A stretch of 45,286 nt of DNA, from contig CANHGK010000018.1 in NCBI GenBank assembly GCA_947460235.1, positions 1-45,286 on the forward strand. The letters are read 5' to 3'. Position 1 is the first letter of the stretch. Each line of letters begins with the position of its first letter. Below the pieces are notes generated by a model that saw only the letters and a program-made list of their open reading frames with translations, did not search any database and had not been told where the DNA came from. This stretch comes from Paenibacillaceae bacterium (GTDB lineage Bacteria; Bacillota; Bacilli; Paenibacillales; CANHGK01). The position numbers and the translations under genes were made by a program. This document shows, one piece after another, positions 1-8,750 of this stretch.

Positions 1-378
1 CTGACATCCGCTTTGAGTATGCCGACATCATCTTTTAATTCGCTGACATCGGCTTTGAGTATGCCGACATCATCTTTTAATTCGCTGACATCGGCTTTGA
101 GCAAGCGTACGTCATCTTTCAATTCGCTGACATCAGATTTGAGCAAGCGTACGTCATCTTTCAATTCGCTGACATCAGATTTGAGCAAGCATACGTCATC
201 TTTCAATTCGCTGACATCAGATTTGAGCAAGCATACGTCATCTTTCAATTCGCTGACATCCGCTTTGAGTATGCCGACATCATCTTTCAATTCGCTGACA
301 TCGGATTTGAGCAAGCGTACGTCATCTTTTAATTCGCTGACATCGGATTTGAGCAAGCGTACGTCATCTTTCAATTCG
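1..378. repeat. Nine tandem 42-bp repeats
   Basis: Nine contiguous 42-base units begin at 1, 43, 85, 127, 169, 211, 253, 295 and 337, each starting ctgacatc. Units differ at only a few positions, and two sub-types alternate (one with tatgccgacat, one with caagcgtacgt). There are no spacers, so this is not a CRISPR. Because 42 is divisible by 3, copy-number changes keep the minus-strand coiled-coil frame, adding or removing exactly two heptads. Confidence 0.95.
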
Positions 379-626
379 CTGACATCGGATTTGAGTATGC
401 GGACGTCATCTTTCAATATCTTAATATCTTCTGTATTGCGTGTGACCTGAACTTTCAATTCGCTGACATCCGCTTTGAGTATGCCGACATCATCTTTCAA
501 TATCTTAATATCTTCTGTATTGCGTGTGACCTGAACTTTTAATTCAGCGACATCAACGCGAATTTCTTGCAGGGTATTGTCCATGTTGTTAAGTTTATCT
601 AAGACTTGATAGATTAAATCGCTCAC
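1..626 (-). CDS. Heptad-repeat coiled-coil protein, N-terminal part (runs off left edge)
   Basis: The minus strand reads open from a GTG at 626-624 to the window edge, about 208 codons without a stop. The start is set by a perfect AAGGAGG (complement of 634-640) seven bases upstream. The N-terminus (about 30 residues, beginning MSDLIYQVLDKLNNMDNTL) is followed by repeats of the type SELKDDVRLLKSDV. Each 14-residue repeat is two heptads with Leu and Val at alternating 3/4 spacing, the pattern of a long parallel coiled coil. There is no signal peptide or membrane segment in the visible part. Many Bacillales encode short proteins of this style with unknown function, so I assign none. The plus strand is also open here (13-450), but it gives only low-complexity Ser/Thr repeats and has no ribosome binding site. 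Confidence 0.8.
   Translation of the reverse strand, partial: MSDLIYQVLDKLNNMDNTLQEIRVDVAELKVQVTRNTEDIKILKDDVGILKADVSELKVQVTRNTEDIKILKDDVRILKSDVSELKDDVRLLKSDVSELKDDVRLLKSDVSELKDDVGILKADVSELKDDVCLLKSDVSELKDDVCLLKSDVSELKDDVRLLKSDVSELKDDVRLLKADVSELKDDVGILKADVSELKDDVGILKADV
379..546. repeat. Two 84-bp higher-order repeats
   Basis: Two near-identical 84-base units (379-462 and 463-546) follow the 42-base array. Each is a 42-base unit joined to a variant that encodes KVQVTRNTEDIKIL on the minus strand. They look like the less homogenised N-terminal edge of the same array. Confidence 0.85.
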
Positions 627-633
627 GGCAAGT

Positions 634-640
634 CCTCCTT
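634..640 (-). promoter_or_regulatory. Strong Shine-Dalgarno that fixes the coiled-coil gene start
   Basis: The complement of cctcctt is AAGGAGG, seven bases upstream of the GTG at 626-624. This decides that the repeat array is coding on the minus strand. Confidence 0.85.
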
Positions 641-985
641 ATGACAGATCTTTATCTCTTTCACGAAGAGTGTAAATGAATCATAACGCAATTCACATTT
701 GTTGTGGAGTACTGTTTTTATGCAGTACCTTTGTTTGAAATATGGTTTGCGAAATGATCAACGGAAGGCTTTCTATTGATCGAAAACACTAGAGGACCAT
801 TCGTTGAGGTGCCCACTGATAGTGACCGATCATCACCTTTCCGACATGTAACTTGTTTTATTTTTGGTCATCAAATGGTCAATACGTTTCCTGTTAATAA
901 AATCAGATAATTTAGACTATTTACAGGGTTTTCATGTAACATCTCGAAATTGATTAGGATAGCGAATTAATTAGGGGTGGTTGCG
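641..985. other. Intergenic region between divergent genes
   Basis: About 345 bases separate the minus-strand coiled-coil gene from the plus-strand secreted protein. I see no open reading frame with a ribosome binding site. A short inverted repeat lies near 706-726 (gtactg / cagtac) and a 6-bp one near 758-783 (gatcaa / ttgatc). Both divergent promoters must lie here, but no match to the -35/-10 consensus is good enough to mark. Confidence 0.5.
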
Positions 986-3900
986 TTGGTTCTTACACAG
1001 AAGAAGATCTCATTTTTAACGGCTGTTATGCTTGTCCTTGCAATGCTAGTATCTTTATTTTCTGGGCAATGGGTGCAAAAATCGTATGCGGCAAATTCAT
1101 TAACAATTTATTATAAGTCAGGTTACACAACGCCATATGTACACTATCATCCGCAAGGCGGGTCATGGACGACCGCTCCAGGTGTGGCGATGCAAAAATC
1201 TTTGGTAACTGGTTATTTTATTGCGACGATTAATGCGGGAAATGCGACCTTGGTCGATGTTGCATTCAACAATGGACAAGGGAATTGGGACAGTCGCAAT
1301 GGTGCGAACTATCAGTTTGGCATTGGGACATTTACTTTTGATGCGGGGAAAATCACATCCGGTGCGCCGTTGCCAGTTGCGACTGCTAGTCCGACAACTG
1401 TTCCGGCTACTCCGACCCCAACAGTGAAGGTAACAGCTACGCCGCTTGTAACAGCTACGCCGCTTGTAACAGCTACGCCGCTTGTAACAGCTACGCCGCT
1501 TGTAACGGCTACACCGCTTGTAACAGCTACGCCGCTTGTAACGGCTACACCGCTTGTAACAGCTACGCCAGTAGTAACGTCTACGCCCGTTCCGTCAGTA
1601 GACCCGACAGAAATTATCATCTATTATCGCAAAACTGGTGTGACAAAGCCGACAATTCAATATCGTCAAGTTGGTTCTGCGTATCGTTATAATTTTTATG
1701 GAACATGGACCGATGAACCTGGAGTTCCAATGTTTCCGGCAGAAGTTCCGGGATTTTTCAAAGTGAAAATCAACACATTATCTCAACTCGTCTCTGGTAC
1801 GTATACGTCGATCGATGCGATGTTCTATAACAATAATGGCCAAACCGATGGCACGCAATATTCAATTTTACAAGGAAATACGATCACGATCGATAATGGG
1901 GTGCAAAAAGTCGGAGCGCCAACGAACAATCGTACCGTGATTTATTACAAATCATCTGGTGGAACAAAAATAAAATATCGCCTAACTGGTGGTGATTGGA
2001 TTTCACAACCAGTTGCGTTAGATGCGTCTGATTATGCGGGATATCAACTTGCAACGATCGATACAGGAGCAGCAACATCGGTTGCGGAAGCGGCATTTGT
2101 GAATCCAGCAGGGGTATGGGACAACAATAAAAATGTAAATTATACGTTTCAAAATGGCATTTATACACTTGATGGTGGCGTCTTGAAACTAGGTACGCCT
2201 ACGACGGCGAATGAAATGACGATTTATTATAAAAAAACATCGACATCCGCATATATTCATTTCCGCTTGAATGGTGGAGCATGGACGACGTCCCCAGGAT
2301 TACCAATGGTGAACGCCCCGGTTTCTGGCTATGCGAAAATTACTGTGCCACTTGGAACGTCAAGTGGGCTAGAAGCTGTGTTTAATAATGGTGCTGGGGT
2401 TTGGGACAATAATGGTGGGAAAAATTATTTGCTGAGTAAAGGGACAACGATCATTTCAGGAGCGACGGTTACGAACGGGGTTCCGGTTGTGAAATCGGTT
2501 CAGGCGTCGCCATCTTCGTTACAACTTGGCCAAGGTGCAAGTGCACAATTGCAAATCAATGCGACAGATGTGATGGGTGTATATGATGCGTCGGCGAATA
2601 CTACTTTTGTTTCCAGTAATTCGAATTCGCTTCGTGTAGATTCTCGCGGATATTGTATTGCCGTTCAACCGGGTACTGGTGTTGTGACTGCAAAATTAGG
2701 AACATTTACCTTATCAATTCCGTTCACGGTGACCGCACCTGAACTTCAAGGTTGGTCATTCGTTTCGGATATCAATCCTTTAATACTCACAAAAGGTGAG
2801 CAATCAAAACTTGGTATTTTTGGTCACTTCTCCAACGGTGTAAGAGAGATTTCTAATGAAATCAGTTACAGTACAAGTAATTCTTCCGTGGCTGCGATTG
2901 ATGCGGCGGGAACCATTACGGCAAAATCTGCGGGTTTTTCGATCATTACGTTACGTTCAGGGACGCGAACGAAAACAATTACAGTGGTCGTGAATGAAGT
3001 AAAAATCATGAAATTTAGCCCAGTTTCGTTAACGATTGGCGAAGGGTTAAATGGTTATAGCACACTTTCGGCATTGTTAACTGATGGTAGTGCCAAGGAA
3101 TATATTGGAACAGGTGTGCGCTATGAATCCAATCATCCTGAAATTGCTACGGTTGATGCGTATGGTTCCGTGACTGGAGTGAAACCAGGTCAAGCCACGA
3201 TTACAGCAACCTATGGCGGAAAAACGTGTTCTTTTTCGGTCGCGATCACTCGGCTCCTTCGTTTAGAAGCGTCGCCTGCGAACATTACTGTCGGCGAAGG
3301 ATCGACAAACGGTGGGTATTTTACGGTGAATGGTATTTATGAAGATGGCACAACCCAATCGATTGGAAATGCGGTGTTTACTTCGAATCAAACCGGAATC
3401 GCAGAGGTTTTGAATGGAAATATGATCAAAGGGATATCCAAAGGAACGACGGCGATTCATGTGAAGTTCGGCGCGCAAACGCTGGATGTGCCTGTTGCCG
3501 TGAAAGCGTTAGTGTCACTTGAAGTGCCAGATATTAAACTTTATGAAGCGAATTATGCTACGCCAAATTTGACGATGCACTATGAAGATGGATCGACAGA
3601 TTCGACGATGTATGGATTTGAAATTCAATCGTTGAATCCTGCGGTCGTCAATGTAGTATATGGATCCACGGTTTATGGGGTAAAAGCAGGAAATACCCAA
3701 GTTCGCATCAATTATTCAGGCAAAAATGTGATCGTTCCCGTACAAGTCAGCGGTTTGGTATCAATTAAAATTACGCCAGATCCACTGGTGTTAAAAATGT
3801 TTGTGGCGAATTCGCTGAGTACATTTGGGACGTATGATGATGGCACCGTACAAAGTTTGTATTATAATGATGCGTTTACGTATCAAGTGGCAAATCCTGA

Positions 3901-4786
3901 GCTCATCGAGGTATCACAATATGGCCTAATCCGAGGACTCGTCAAAGGGACAACGTCCTTGACGTTATCGTATAACGGGAAACGTACGTTGACCTCAGCT
4001 CAAGTCATCGATGTTCAATCACTTAGTGCTTCCGTGAACAGCATCGATGTCGGCGAAGGTGGTAGCACGCAAAGTGGAATTACGGTTGGCGCAAAATACA
4101 GCGATGGGACGACGGAATACTTGTATTCTTCAAGCGGACTATCGATGCAATCAGCAGATGAAAGCATCGCTATGGTGAATGCAAATGGAGTCGTTCGAGG
4201 AATTAAACCAGGGAAAACAACGATTGCGGTGAAATTTGCTGGAAAATCGTTGACCATCCCGGTCAATGTAAAGGCGTTAAGTTCCATTGCATCCTTGCAA
4301 AATTCAATTGCAATGGGCATAGGTACGACTTCCTTTACTCAAATTAACGCGTTATATTCTGATAAAACGACAGAAGTCATCATGTCTTCGAATGTGAAGT
4401 TTACAGCCGATGCAACGGGTGTCATCACGGTAGATTCATATGGTGCGATTCGCGCAATCAATCCTGGGACTGCGAATGTTTATGTATCCTATGCTGGAAA
4501 GACGATGACCATTGCTGTTCAAGTGTTTGGACTAACGTCCATCGAACTGAGCCCATCGCCTCTGCAAATGCAAAAAGGGGGCATGTCCAATCTGCTCGTT
4601 TTGGCGACCTTTACGAATAATACGAAACAAGCGTGGAACGGTCCAATTTATTATGTCTCATCGAATGAATCGGTGGTTTCCGCGACGAGTTATGGTATGA
4701 TTTATGGTTCAGGTGTGGGGAATGCTGTAATTACCGCATACATTCGAGATTTACAATCGCAAATTAATGTAACAGTAACTCAATAA
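986..4786 (+). CDS. Large secreted protein with four CBM25-like modules and Ig-like (BIG2) repeats
   Basis: About 1,266 residues. The TTG at 986 fits best, with AGGGGTGG six bases upstream; an in-frame GTG at 977 is the alternative. A signal peptide of about 35 residues (Lys-rich start, hydrophobic core, cleavage near SYA-AN) is followed by a CBM25-like module (about 40-130), a Thr/Pro linker of VTATPL hexapeptides (about 135-205), and three more CBM25-like modules (about 210-315, 318-408, 411-502). These carry the family pattern of an aromatic YYK strand, an SWTTAPG-type loop and GxWDNNxGxNY. The remainder (about 505-1266) is roughly nine Ig-like BIG2 repeats with ITVGEG and GVKPGxxxI signatures. 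There is no glycosidase domain and no LPxTG or S-layer motif that I can see. CBM25 usually binds alpha-glucan, so a starch- or glycogen-binding surface or matrix protein is an inference. Confidence 0.85.
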   Translation: MVLTQKKISFLTAVMLVLAMLVSLFSGQWVQKSYAANSLTIYYKSGYTTPYVHYHPQGGSWTTAPGVAMQKSLVTGYFIATINAGNATLVDVAFNNGQGNWDSRNGANYQFGIGTFTFDAGKITSGAPLPVATASPTTVPATPTPTVKVTATPLVTATPLVTATPLVTATPLVTATPLVTATPLVTATPLVTATPVVTSTPVPSVDPTEIIIYYRKTGVTKPTIQYRQVGSAYRYNFYGTWTDEPGVPMFPAEVPGFFKVKINTLSQLVSGTYTSIDAMFYNNNGQTDGTQYSILQGNTITIDNGVQKVGAPTNNRTVIYYKSSGGTKIKYRLTGGDWISQPVALDASDYAGYQLATIDTGAATSVAEAAFVNPAGVWDNNKNVNYTFQNGIYTLDGGVLKLGTPTTANEMTIYYKKTSTSAYIHFRLNGGAWTTSPGLPMVNAPVSGYAKITVPLGTSSGLEAVFNNGAGVWDNNGGKNYLLSKGTTIISGATVTNGVPVVKSVQASPSSLQLGQGASAQLQINATDVMGVYDASANTTFVSSNSNSLRVDSRGYCIAVQPGTGVVTAKLGTFTLSIPFTVTAPELQGWSFVSDINPLILTKGEQSKLGIFGHFSNGVREISNEISYSTSNSSVAAIDAAGTITAKSAGFSIITLRSGTRTKTITVVVNEVKIMKFSPVSLTIGEGLNGYSTLSALLTDGSAKEYIGTGVRYESNHPEIATVDAYGSVTGVKPGQATITATYGGKTCSFSVAITRLLRLEASPANITVGEGSTNGGYFTVNGIYEDGTTQSIGNAVFTSNQTGIAEVLNGNMIKGISKGTTAIHVKFGAQTLDVPVAVKALVSLEVPDIKLYEANYATPNLTMHYEDGSTDSTMYGFEIQSLNPAVVNVVYGSTVYGVKAGNTQVRINYSGKNVIVPVQVSGLVSIKITPDPLVLKMFVANSLSTFGTYDDGTVQSLYYNDAFTYQVANPELIEVSQYGLIRGLVKGTTSLTLSYNGKRTLTSAQVIDVQSLSASVNSIDVGEGGSTQSGITVGAKYSDGTTEYLYSSSGLSMQSADESIAMVNANGVVRGIKPGKTTIAVKFAGKSLTIPVNVKALSSIASLQNSIAMGIGTTSFTQINALYSDKTTEVIMSSNVKFTADATGVITVDSYGAIRAINPGTANVYVSYAGKTMTIAVQVFGLTSIELSPSPLQMQKGGMSNLLVLATFTNNTKQAWNGPIYYVSSNESVVSATSYGMIYGSGVGNAVITAYIRDLQSQINVTVTQ
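1430..1591 (+). repeat. Nine tandem 18-bp repeats encoding the VTATPL linker
   Basis: Nine 18-base units (gtaacagctacgccgctt and close variants) start at 1430 and encode a Thr/Pro-rich hexapeptide linker between CBM25 modules 1 and 2. The last two units diverge. The unit length keeps frame, so linker length can vary by slippage. Confidence 0.92.
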
Positions 4787-4810
4787 AATTGAAAATGAGG
4801 TCGCCCAACC

Positions 4811-5260
4811 ATGGCAAAATTACATCCGTATTTACACTTTATAAATGCAAAAGAAGCACTTGAATACTACGTGAATGTTTTTGGAGCGAGAATTATCGAT
4901 CACTATCCAGTGCCGCCATCAATGGCAGAGCAATTTGGACTTGTTGAAGAAGCACTTGAAAATAGTACAATGCATGCGGAGTTTGGCATCGAAGGCACAC
5001 GGATTCTCTGTTCCGATCGCATGGGCCACGAAGGAGAGTTCGGTCAAATGATGGCGTTGCTCATTGATTTTGATACCGATATCCAAGAAGAAATTGAAAA
5101 AATGCATACGCTTTGGAATCGAGTTGTCGATAGTGGGACTGTGAGTATTCGAAGTCCGCTTACCCAGCAATTCTGGGGTGGTTGGATGGGTGGGTTGACT
5201 GATCAATATGGCGTTGTTTGGATGATCCATGCACAGCCATTTTCGGTCATTAGACAATAA
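4811..5260 (+). CDS. VOC-superfamily protein, PhnB/glyoxalase-like
   Basis: This 149-residue protein starts HPYLHFINAKEALEYYVNVF, the usual opening of the PhnB-like glyoxalase/bleomycin-resistance (VOC) group. The C-terminal half has FWGGWMGGLTDQYGVVWM, matching the second beta-alpha-beta-beta-beta module. PhnB-like members have no settled reaction; many bind metal or small ligands. It begins 24 bases after the secreted protein gene with a modest GAGG site, so co-transcription is possible but a functional link is not evident. Confidence 0.8.
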   Translation: MAKLHPYLHFINAKEALEYYVNVFGARIIDHYPVPPSMAEQFGLVEEALENSTMHAEFGIEGTRILCSDRMGHEGEFGQMMALLIDFDTDIQEEIEKMHTLWNRVVDSGTVSIRSPLTQQFWGGWMGGLTDQYGVVWMIHAQPFSVIRQ

Positions 5261-5315
5261 GCATGAAGCGCTCATCAAGCGCATACCGTTTGGAATACGA
5301 AAGGTGGTATTTCAA

Positions 5316-5486
5316 ATGGGTAAGAAAAATGGATCAGGCAATGCAAAGTCAGCAGCTCCGATGACTCAGGCGAGTTATATTAAAAATGATTTGAGCGACG
5401 AACACAATCATCGTCCGGGAAGTTCGAAGCAGACGTTTCATCAGAAAACAGATGGTTTAAATGAAACGGAAAATGTAAAAAAATAA
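5316..5486 (+). CDS. Small hydrophilic protein, unknown
   Basis: A 56-residue frame begins at an ATG preceded by AAGGTGG eight bases upstream and is followed by a good terminator. The product is Lys/Asn/Ser/Gly-rich, with no cysteine, membrane segment or recognisable domain (begins MGKKNGSGNAKSAAP). Its size and composition recall minor small acid-soluble spore proteins and similar Bacillales peptides, but no diagnostic motif is present, so this is only a possibility. Confidence 0.5.
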   Translation: MGKKNGSGNAKSAAPMTQASYIKNDLSDEHNHRPGSSKQTFHQKTDGLNETENVKK

Positions 5487-5502
5487 ATCGTAAATTTTCC
5501 TG

Positions 5503-5535
5503 AGCTTGCAACAAGATTGTGAGCTTTTTTCTTTT
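5503..5535 (+). terminator. Rho-independent terminator
   Basis: Stem agcttgcaa (5503-5511) pairs with ttgtgagct (5517-5525), including two G-T pairs, with loop caaga and a following T-rich run. It ends the small gene at 5316-5486 and argues that the SGNH hydrolase gene starts downstream of it. Confidence 0.65.
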
Positions 5536-5553
5536 GGTGAGGAATTTGTTGTG

Positions 5554-6459
5554 ATGAAAGCGAGGTTGTGCCAAATGAATCAGAAGAAATGGATTTATGT
5601 GCTCATGACGCTATGTTGTGTCACGGTTGTTTTTTGGCTTACGGGATTGGTAATGGCGTTTCAGCAAACCGGTTCTGCGGTGCAAGTTGCAGAAGCACCA
5701 GTTACAACGACTGAAGTCAACGCTCAAGCAGTGGCAGTATCGGCAAATGCTGCAGCAATTAAAGATGGTCAACTTCGTGTGGTTGCACTTGGAGATTCGC
5801 TGACGAAAGGAACTGGTGATGCGACAGGCGGAGGCTATGTTGGCTACGTTGAAAAACAGTTGGAGGCAGGTTTTCAAAAGAAAAATATACCGGTTATGAT
5901 GAACAATTTTGGGATCAATGGATATGTTTCAGCGCAGTTACTTGAGTTGCTCGATCAACCGAAGGTTCAGGCTGAATTGAAGGTTGCAGACTTGATTTTG
6001 ATGAGTATCGGCGGCAATGACCTATTCAAGGGTGGCAAAACATTAGCGAATCAAAATCAGCAAGAAGTGGATCAAATTCAGCAAGATTTTCAAAAACAAT
6101 TACTAGCGATCGTTCAAAAAATTCGTAAAATGAATCCGGAATCACCGCTTCTAATGATTGGGCTATATAATCCGTTTGGTCAGTCGAAGGAAGAAGATTG
6201 GACGAACCAAGTGGTACGTCACTGGAATATGGTAACTGCGGACACGCTTTCGGTGGACAAACACACGGTGCTCGTTCCGACGTATGATCTGTTCCAATTG
6301 GAGACGAAACTTTATTTGCATTCGGATCAATTTCATCCAAACGCGGTCGGTTATATGCGCATGGCTCAGCGAGTCATGGAAGCGATGCCTACACATTTAG
6401 AGGGCACATCAATCGTACCGAGTGTGCCTAACAACGCGCCTGGCGGGCAAAAGGAGTGA
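5554..6459 (+). CDS. Membrane-anchored SGNH/GDSL-family hydrolase
   Basis: About 301 residues from the ATG at 5554 (GGTGAGG upstream; ATG 5575 is also possible). An N-terminal hydrophobic segment (about residues 14-36) gives a signal anchor, followed by an Ala/Thr/Val-rich spacer. SGNH blocks are clear: block I VALGDSLTKG with nucleophile Ser82, block II FGINGY, block III SIGGNDLF, and block V DQFHPNAVGY with the catalytic Asp/His pair. The family includes extracellular lipases, esterases and acyl hydrolases (compare Bacillus YpmR); the substrate cannot be told. It sits five bases before an ABC transporter ATPase gene, so the three genes 5554-8349 are probably one operon. Confidence 0.88.
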   Translation: MKARLCQMNQKKWIYVLMTLCCVTVVFWLTGLVMAFQQTGSAVQVAEAPVTTTEVNAQAVAVSANAAAIKDGQLRVVALGDSLTKGTGDATGGGYVGYVEKQLEAGFQKKNIPVMMNNFGINGYVSAQLLELLDQPKVQAELKVADLILMSIGGNDLFKGGKTLANQNQQEVDQIQQDFQKQLLAIVQKIRKMNPESPLLMIGLYNPFGQSKEEDWTNQVVRHWNMVTADTLSVDKHTVLVPTYDLFQLETKLYLHSDQFHPNAVGYMRMAQRVMEAMPTHLEGTSIVPSVPNNAPGGQKE

Positions 6460-6464
6460 GCGCG

Positions 6465-7376
6465 ATGCAAGAAATTACCATGGCAGTTCGCGGATTGCGT
6501 AAAACAATCGGAAAAAAAGAAATCATTCGAGGTATTGATTTTACATTGAAACGCGGTGAAGTTTTCGGATTTCTTGGGCCCAATGGTTCGGGAAAAACGA
6601 CGACAATCCGTATGCTCGTTGGGTTAATTCGTCCGACCGCTGGTTTCATCGAAATCTGTGGGTATGATTTACTGAAGCAATTTCCAGAAGCGATTCGTCA
6701 ACTTGGTTGTATCGTTGAAAATCCGGAGTTGTACTCGTTTCTTAGTGGATGGGATAATCTCGAGTATTTTGCCCGAATGATTGATGGCGTCGATCAAAAG
6801 CGAATTCAAGAAGTCGTAAATCTGGTTAAAATGCAGGCGCGGATACACGATAAAGTGAAGACGTATTCGCTTGGGATGCGTCAGCGCTTGGGAATCGCGC
6901 AGGCGTTACTTGGACGTCCTAAAGTTTTGATCTTAGATGAACCAACGAATGGACTTGATCCATCTGGAATTCGTGAAATGCGCGAATTTATTCGATATTT
7001 AGCAAATACGGAAGGCCTTTCTGTGTTCGTTTCTAGTCATTTACTAAGTGAAATTCAGCAATTGTGCGACCGTGTGGCGATTATTTCTAAAGGTGCTGTG
7101 ATCCATGTGACGGAAGTGGATACGTTGTTGGCTCAAAACGAACGCGCCTTTTGGCGTGTCAATGAACCGGACAAGGCCATTGCGATTTTGGAAGCGAGTT
7201 TTGGTGCGGTCGTTGTTGAAGGTGCATTTTTGATCACAACGTACGATGAACATCTTGTTGCACAGGCGCATCGACAGCTCGTTCAGGCAGGCCTTGCGGT
7301 ATTTGAGATGTCTCGCAAATTATCGACGTTGGAAGAATTGTTCCTTGAACTGACGGGGGGCGAGTCCATTGATTAA
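6465..7376 (+). CDS. ABC transporter ATP-binding protein (ABC-2 exporter type)
   Basis: 303 residues from the ATG at 6465, eight bases after AAGGAG. It has Walker A GPNGSGKTT, ABC signature YSLGMRQRLGIAQALL, Walker B VLILDEPTNGLDP and the switch His in FVSSHLLSEI. It matches the single-domain ATPases of ABC-2 exporters (bacitracin/lantibiotic-immunity or Nos type). The C-terminal about 80 residues are the usual variable extension. Its gene overlaps the permease gene by eight bases, so the two form one transporter. Confidence 0.92.
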   Translation: MQEITMAVRGLRKTIGKKEIIRGIDFTLKRGEVFGFLGPNGSGKTTTIRMLVGLIRPTAGFIEICGYDLLKQFPEAIRQLGCIVENPELYSFLSGWDNLEYFARMIDGVDQKRIQEVVNLVKMQARIHDKVKTYSLGMRQRLGIAQALLGRPKVLILDEPTNGLDPSGIREMREFIRYLANTEGLSVFVSSHLLSEIQQLCDRVAIISKGAVIHVTEVDTLLAQNERAFWRVNEPDKAIAILEASFGAVVVEGAFLITTYDEHLVAQAHRQLVQAGLAVFEMSRKLSTLEELFLELTGGESID

Positions 7377-8349
7377 TCTCATTTACAATGAATTTATTAA
7401 GCTAAGCGGAAAACGGCGGATGGGCGTCATTTTGCTGATTTTAGTGACATTGATTTCGATTTTCACGTATGCGCAATTGCAAAATGCGAAGGAACTAGAG
7501 AAACGCGTCGGGAATGTGGATTGGCGAAAAGCGATGGAAATCCGCATCGAAGGATGGCAATCTCGCATGAATAGCAGTCGGACAGACCCAGAAGAACGCA
7601 CTCGTCTGCAAGTTCGCATTGATCAAAATCAATACTATTTAGATAAAAATATTAATCCTGCCGAAACGGGCGCCCCGACATTTGTGCGAACATTATTGGA
7701 CAACGCTGCGTATTTATTGTTGCCGCTCATGATGATGATTGTCGCTGCGGACATGGTTTCTTCCGAGCAAAGTTCGGGCACGATCAAAGTGTTGCTGACG
7801 CGTCCGATCAGACGCTGGCGCATTTTGCTGGCCAAATACTTGACGTTAGTGATGTCCGTATGTTTTATTTTGACGAGTTTCGTTTTGCTAGCTGCACTCA
7901 TTTCTGGATCGGTATTCGGGTTTAAAGGCTGGGATGCCCCCGTGTTGACTGGATTTTCGATGGCTCAAGATCAATTGGATACGACATCGGTGCGCATGAT
8001 GCCGCAGTGGCAATTTATTTTGATGGAGATTGGACTCGCTGGCGTCGTTTCGCTTACCGTAGCCACCATTTCGTTTATGTTATCTGTGCTTGTACGCAGC
8101 ACGGCGGCAGGGATGGGGATTATGCTTGCCTCGCTGATTGCTGGACTCATTCTTCAAGGACTTGTGGCATCGTGGGATTCAGCGAAATATTTGTTTATGG
8201 TGAATTTGCGTTTGATTAATTATTTAGTCGACGCCGCTCCGCCAGTTGCCGGAATGACACTTGGATTTTCACTATCAGTGCTCGCAATGTGGAGCGCCGG
8301 CGCACTCTTTGTTGCATTCCGCGTGTTTATGAGAAGAGATGTGTTTTGA
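7369..8349 (+). CDS. ABC-2 family transporter permease
   Basis: 326 residues starting at TTG 7369, just behind a G-rich site and overlapping the ATPase gene. It begins INLIYNEFIKLSGKRRM, typical of ABC-2 permeases that insert an amphipathic helix and a first membrane helix. An extracellular loop (about residues 32-105) is followed by at least five hydrophobic segments. The stretch SSEQSSGTIKVLLTRPIRR is the conserved cytoplasmic coupling region of the family. Substrate unknown; lipids, peptides or antibiotics are typical. Confidence 0.9.
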   Translation: MINLIYNEFIKLSGKRRMGVILLILVTLISIFTYAQLQNAKELEKRVGNVDWRKAMEIRIEGWQSRMNSSRTDPEERTRLQVRIDQNQYYLDKNINPAETGAPTFVRTLLDNAAYLLLPLMMMIVAADMVSSEQSSGTIKVLLTRPIRRWRILLAKYLTLVMSVCFILTSFVLLAALISGSVFGFKGWDAPVLTGFSMAQDQLDTTSVRMMPQWQFILMEIGLAGVVSLTVATISFMLSVLVRSTAAGMGIMLASLIAGLILQGLVASWDSAKYLFMVNLRLINYLVDAAPPVAGMTLGFSLSVLAMWSAGALFVAFRVFMRRDVF

Positions 8350-8491
8350 AAAATCGTTTCATTTTTAATCTTTAAATGATTTATTATAGTAATATTTTTA
8401 CATACAATAAAAAGTATGGATATTTCAGGTAGAAAATGCTAAGATATTTTGTATACTTTGAAATATGAAAAAATAAAGGGTTTGATAGACG

Positions 8492-8680
8492 ATGAGCGAT
8501 ACCCGCATTTATTTAGACGACCCGAACCTAATGAAGCAATTGCAACACATTTCGGTTGATAATTTGGTAGAACGCATGCAATGTGTACTCACTTATTATC
8601 AAATAATGGATAGTTATTCGGCTGATCAATTTGATCAGATATTTGAGGAAGTTTTGAAGCTGAATAAAATTCATAAGTAA
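8492..8680 (+). CDS. Small protein of unknown function
   Basis: 62 residues, acidic to neutral, mostly predicted helix, with no membrane segment or cysteine pair. It starts with an ATG 11 bases after AAAGGG and is followed by a strong terminator, so it is a stand-alone transcription unit. It lacks the SQxLD motif of Spo0E-type phosphatases, which share this size, so I do not assign it to that family. Confidence 0.6.
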   Translation: MSDTRIYLDDPNLMKQLQHISVDNLVERMQCVLTYYQIMDSYSADQFDQIFEEVLKLNKIHK

Positions 8681-8714
8681 AATTGATTTACAAAGTTTTC
8701 ACTAATTCAAATAT

Positions 8715-8750
8715 AAACTCACCAATCGATACTGATTTGGTGAGTTTTTT
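8715..8750 (+). terminator. Rho-independent terminator
   Basis: A perfect 11-bp stem aaactcaccaa / ttggtgagttt (8715-8725 and 8737-8747) is followed by a T tract. It terminates the small gene at 8492-8680. Confidence 0.92.

Noticed and set aside
13-450. Plus-strand Ser/Thr-rich repeat frame
   Set aside because: It is open only because of the 42-bp periodicity. The minus strand has a perfect AAGGAGG, a start codon and a coherent coiled-coil product; the plus strand has no ribosome binding site.
1-546. CRISPR array
   Set aside because: Repeats are directly contiguous and coding, with no spacers and no cas genes nearby.
1312-1620. Minus-strand Val/Thr/Gly repeat frame inside the CBM25 gene
   Set aside because: Mirror of the 18-bp linker repeats in the real gene; no ribosome binding site.
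986-4786. Amylase or other glycoside hydrolase
   Set aside because: All regions are accounted for by binding modules, linker and Ig-like repeats; no catalytic motif was found.
8492-8680. Spo0E-like phosphatase
   Set aside because: Size fits, but the SQxLD motif of the family is missing.
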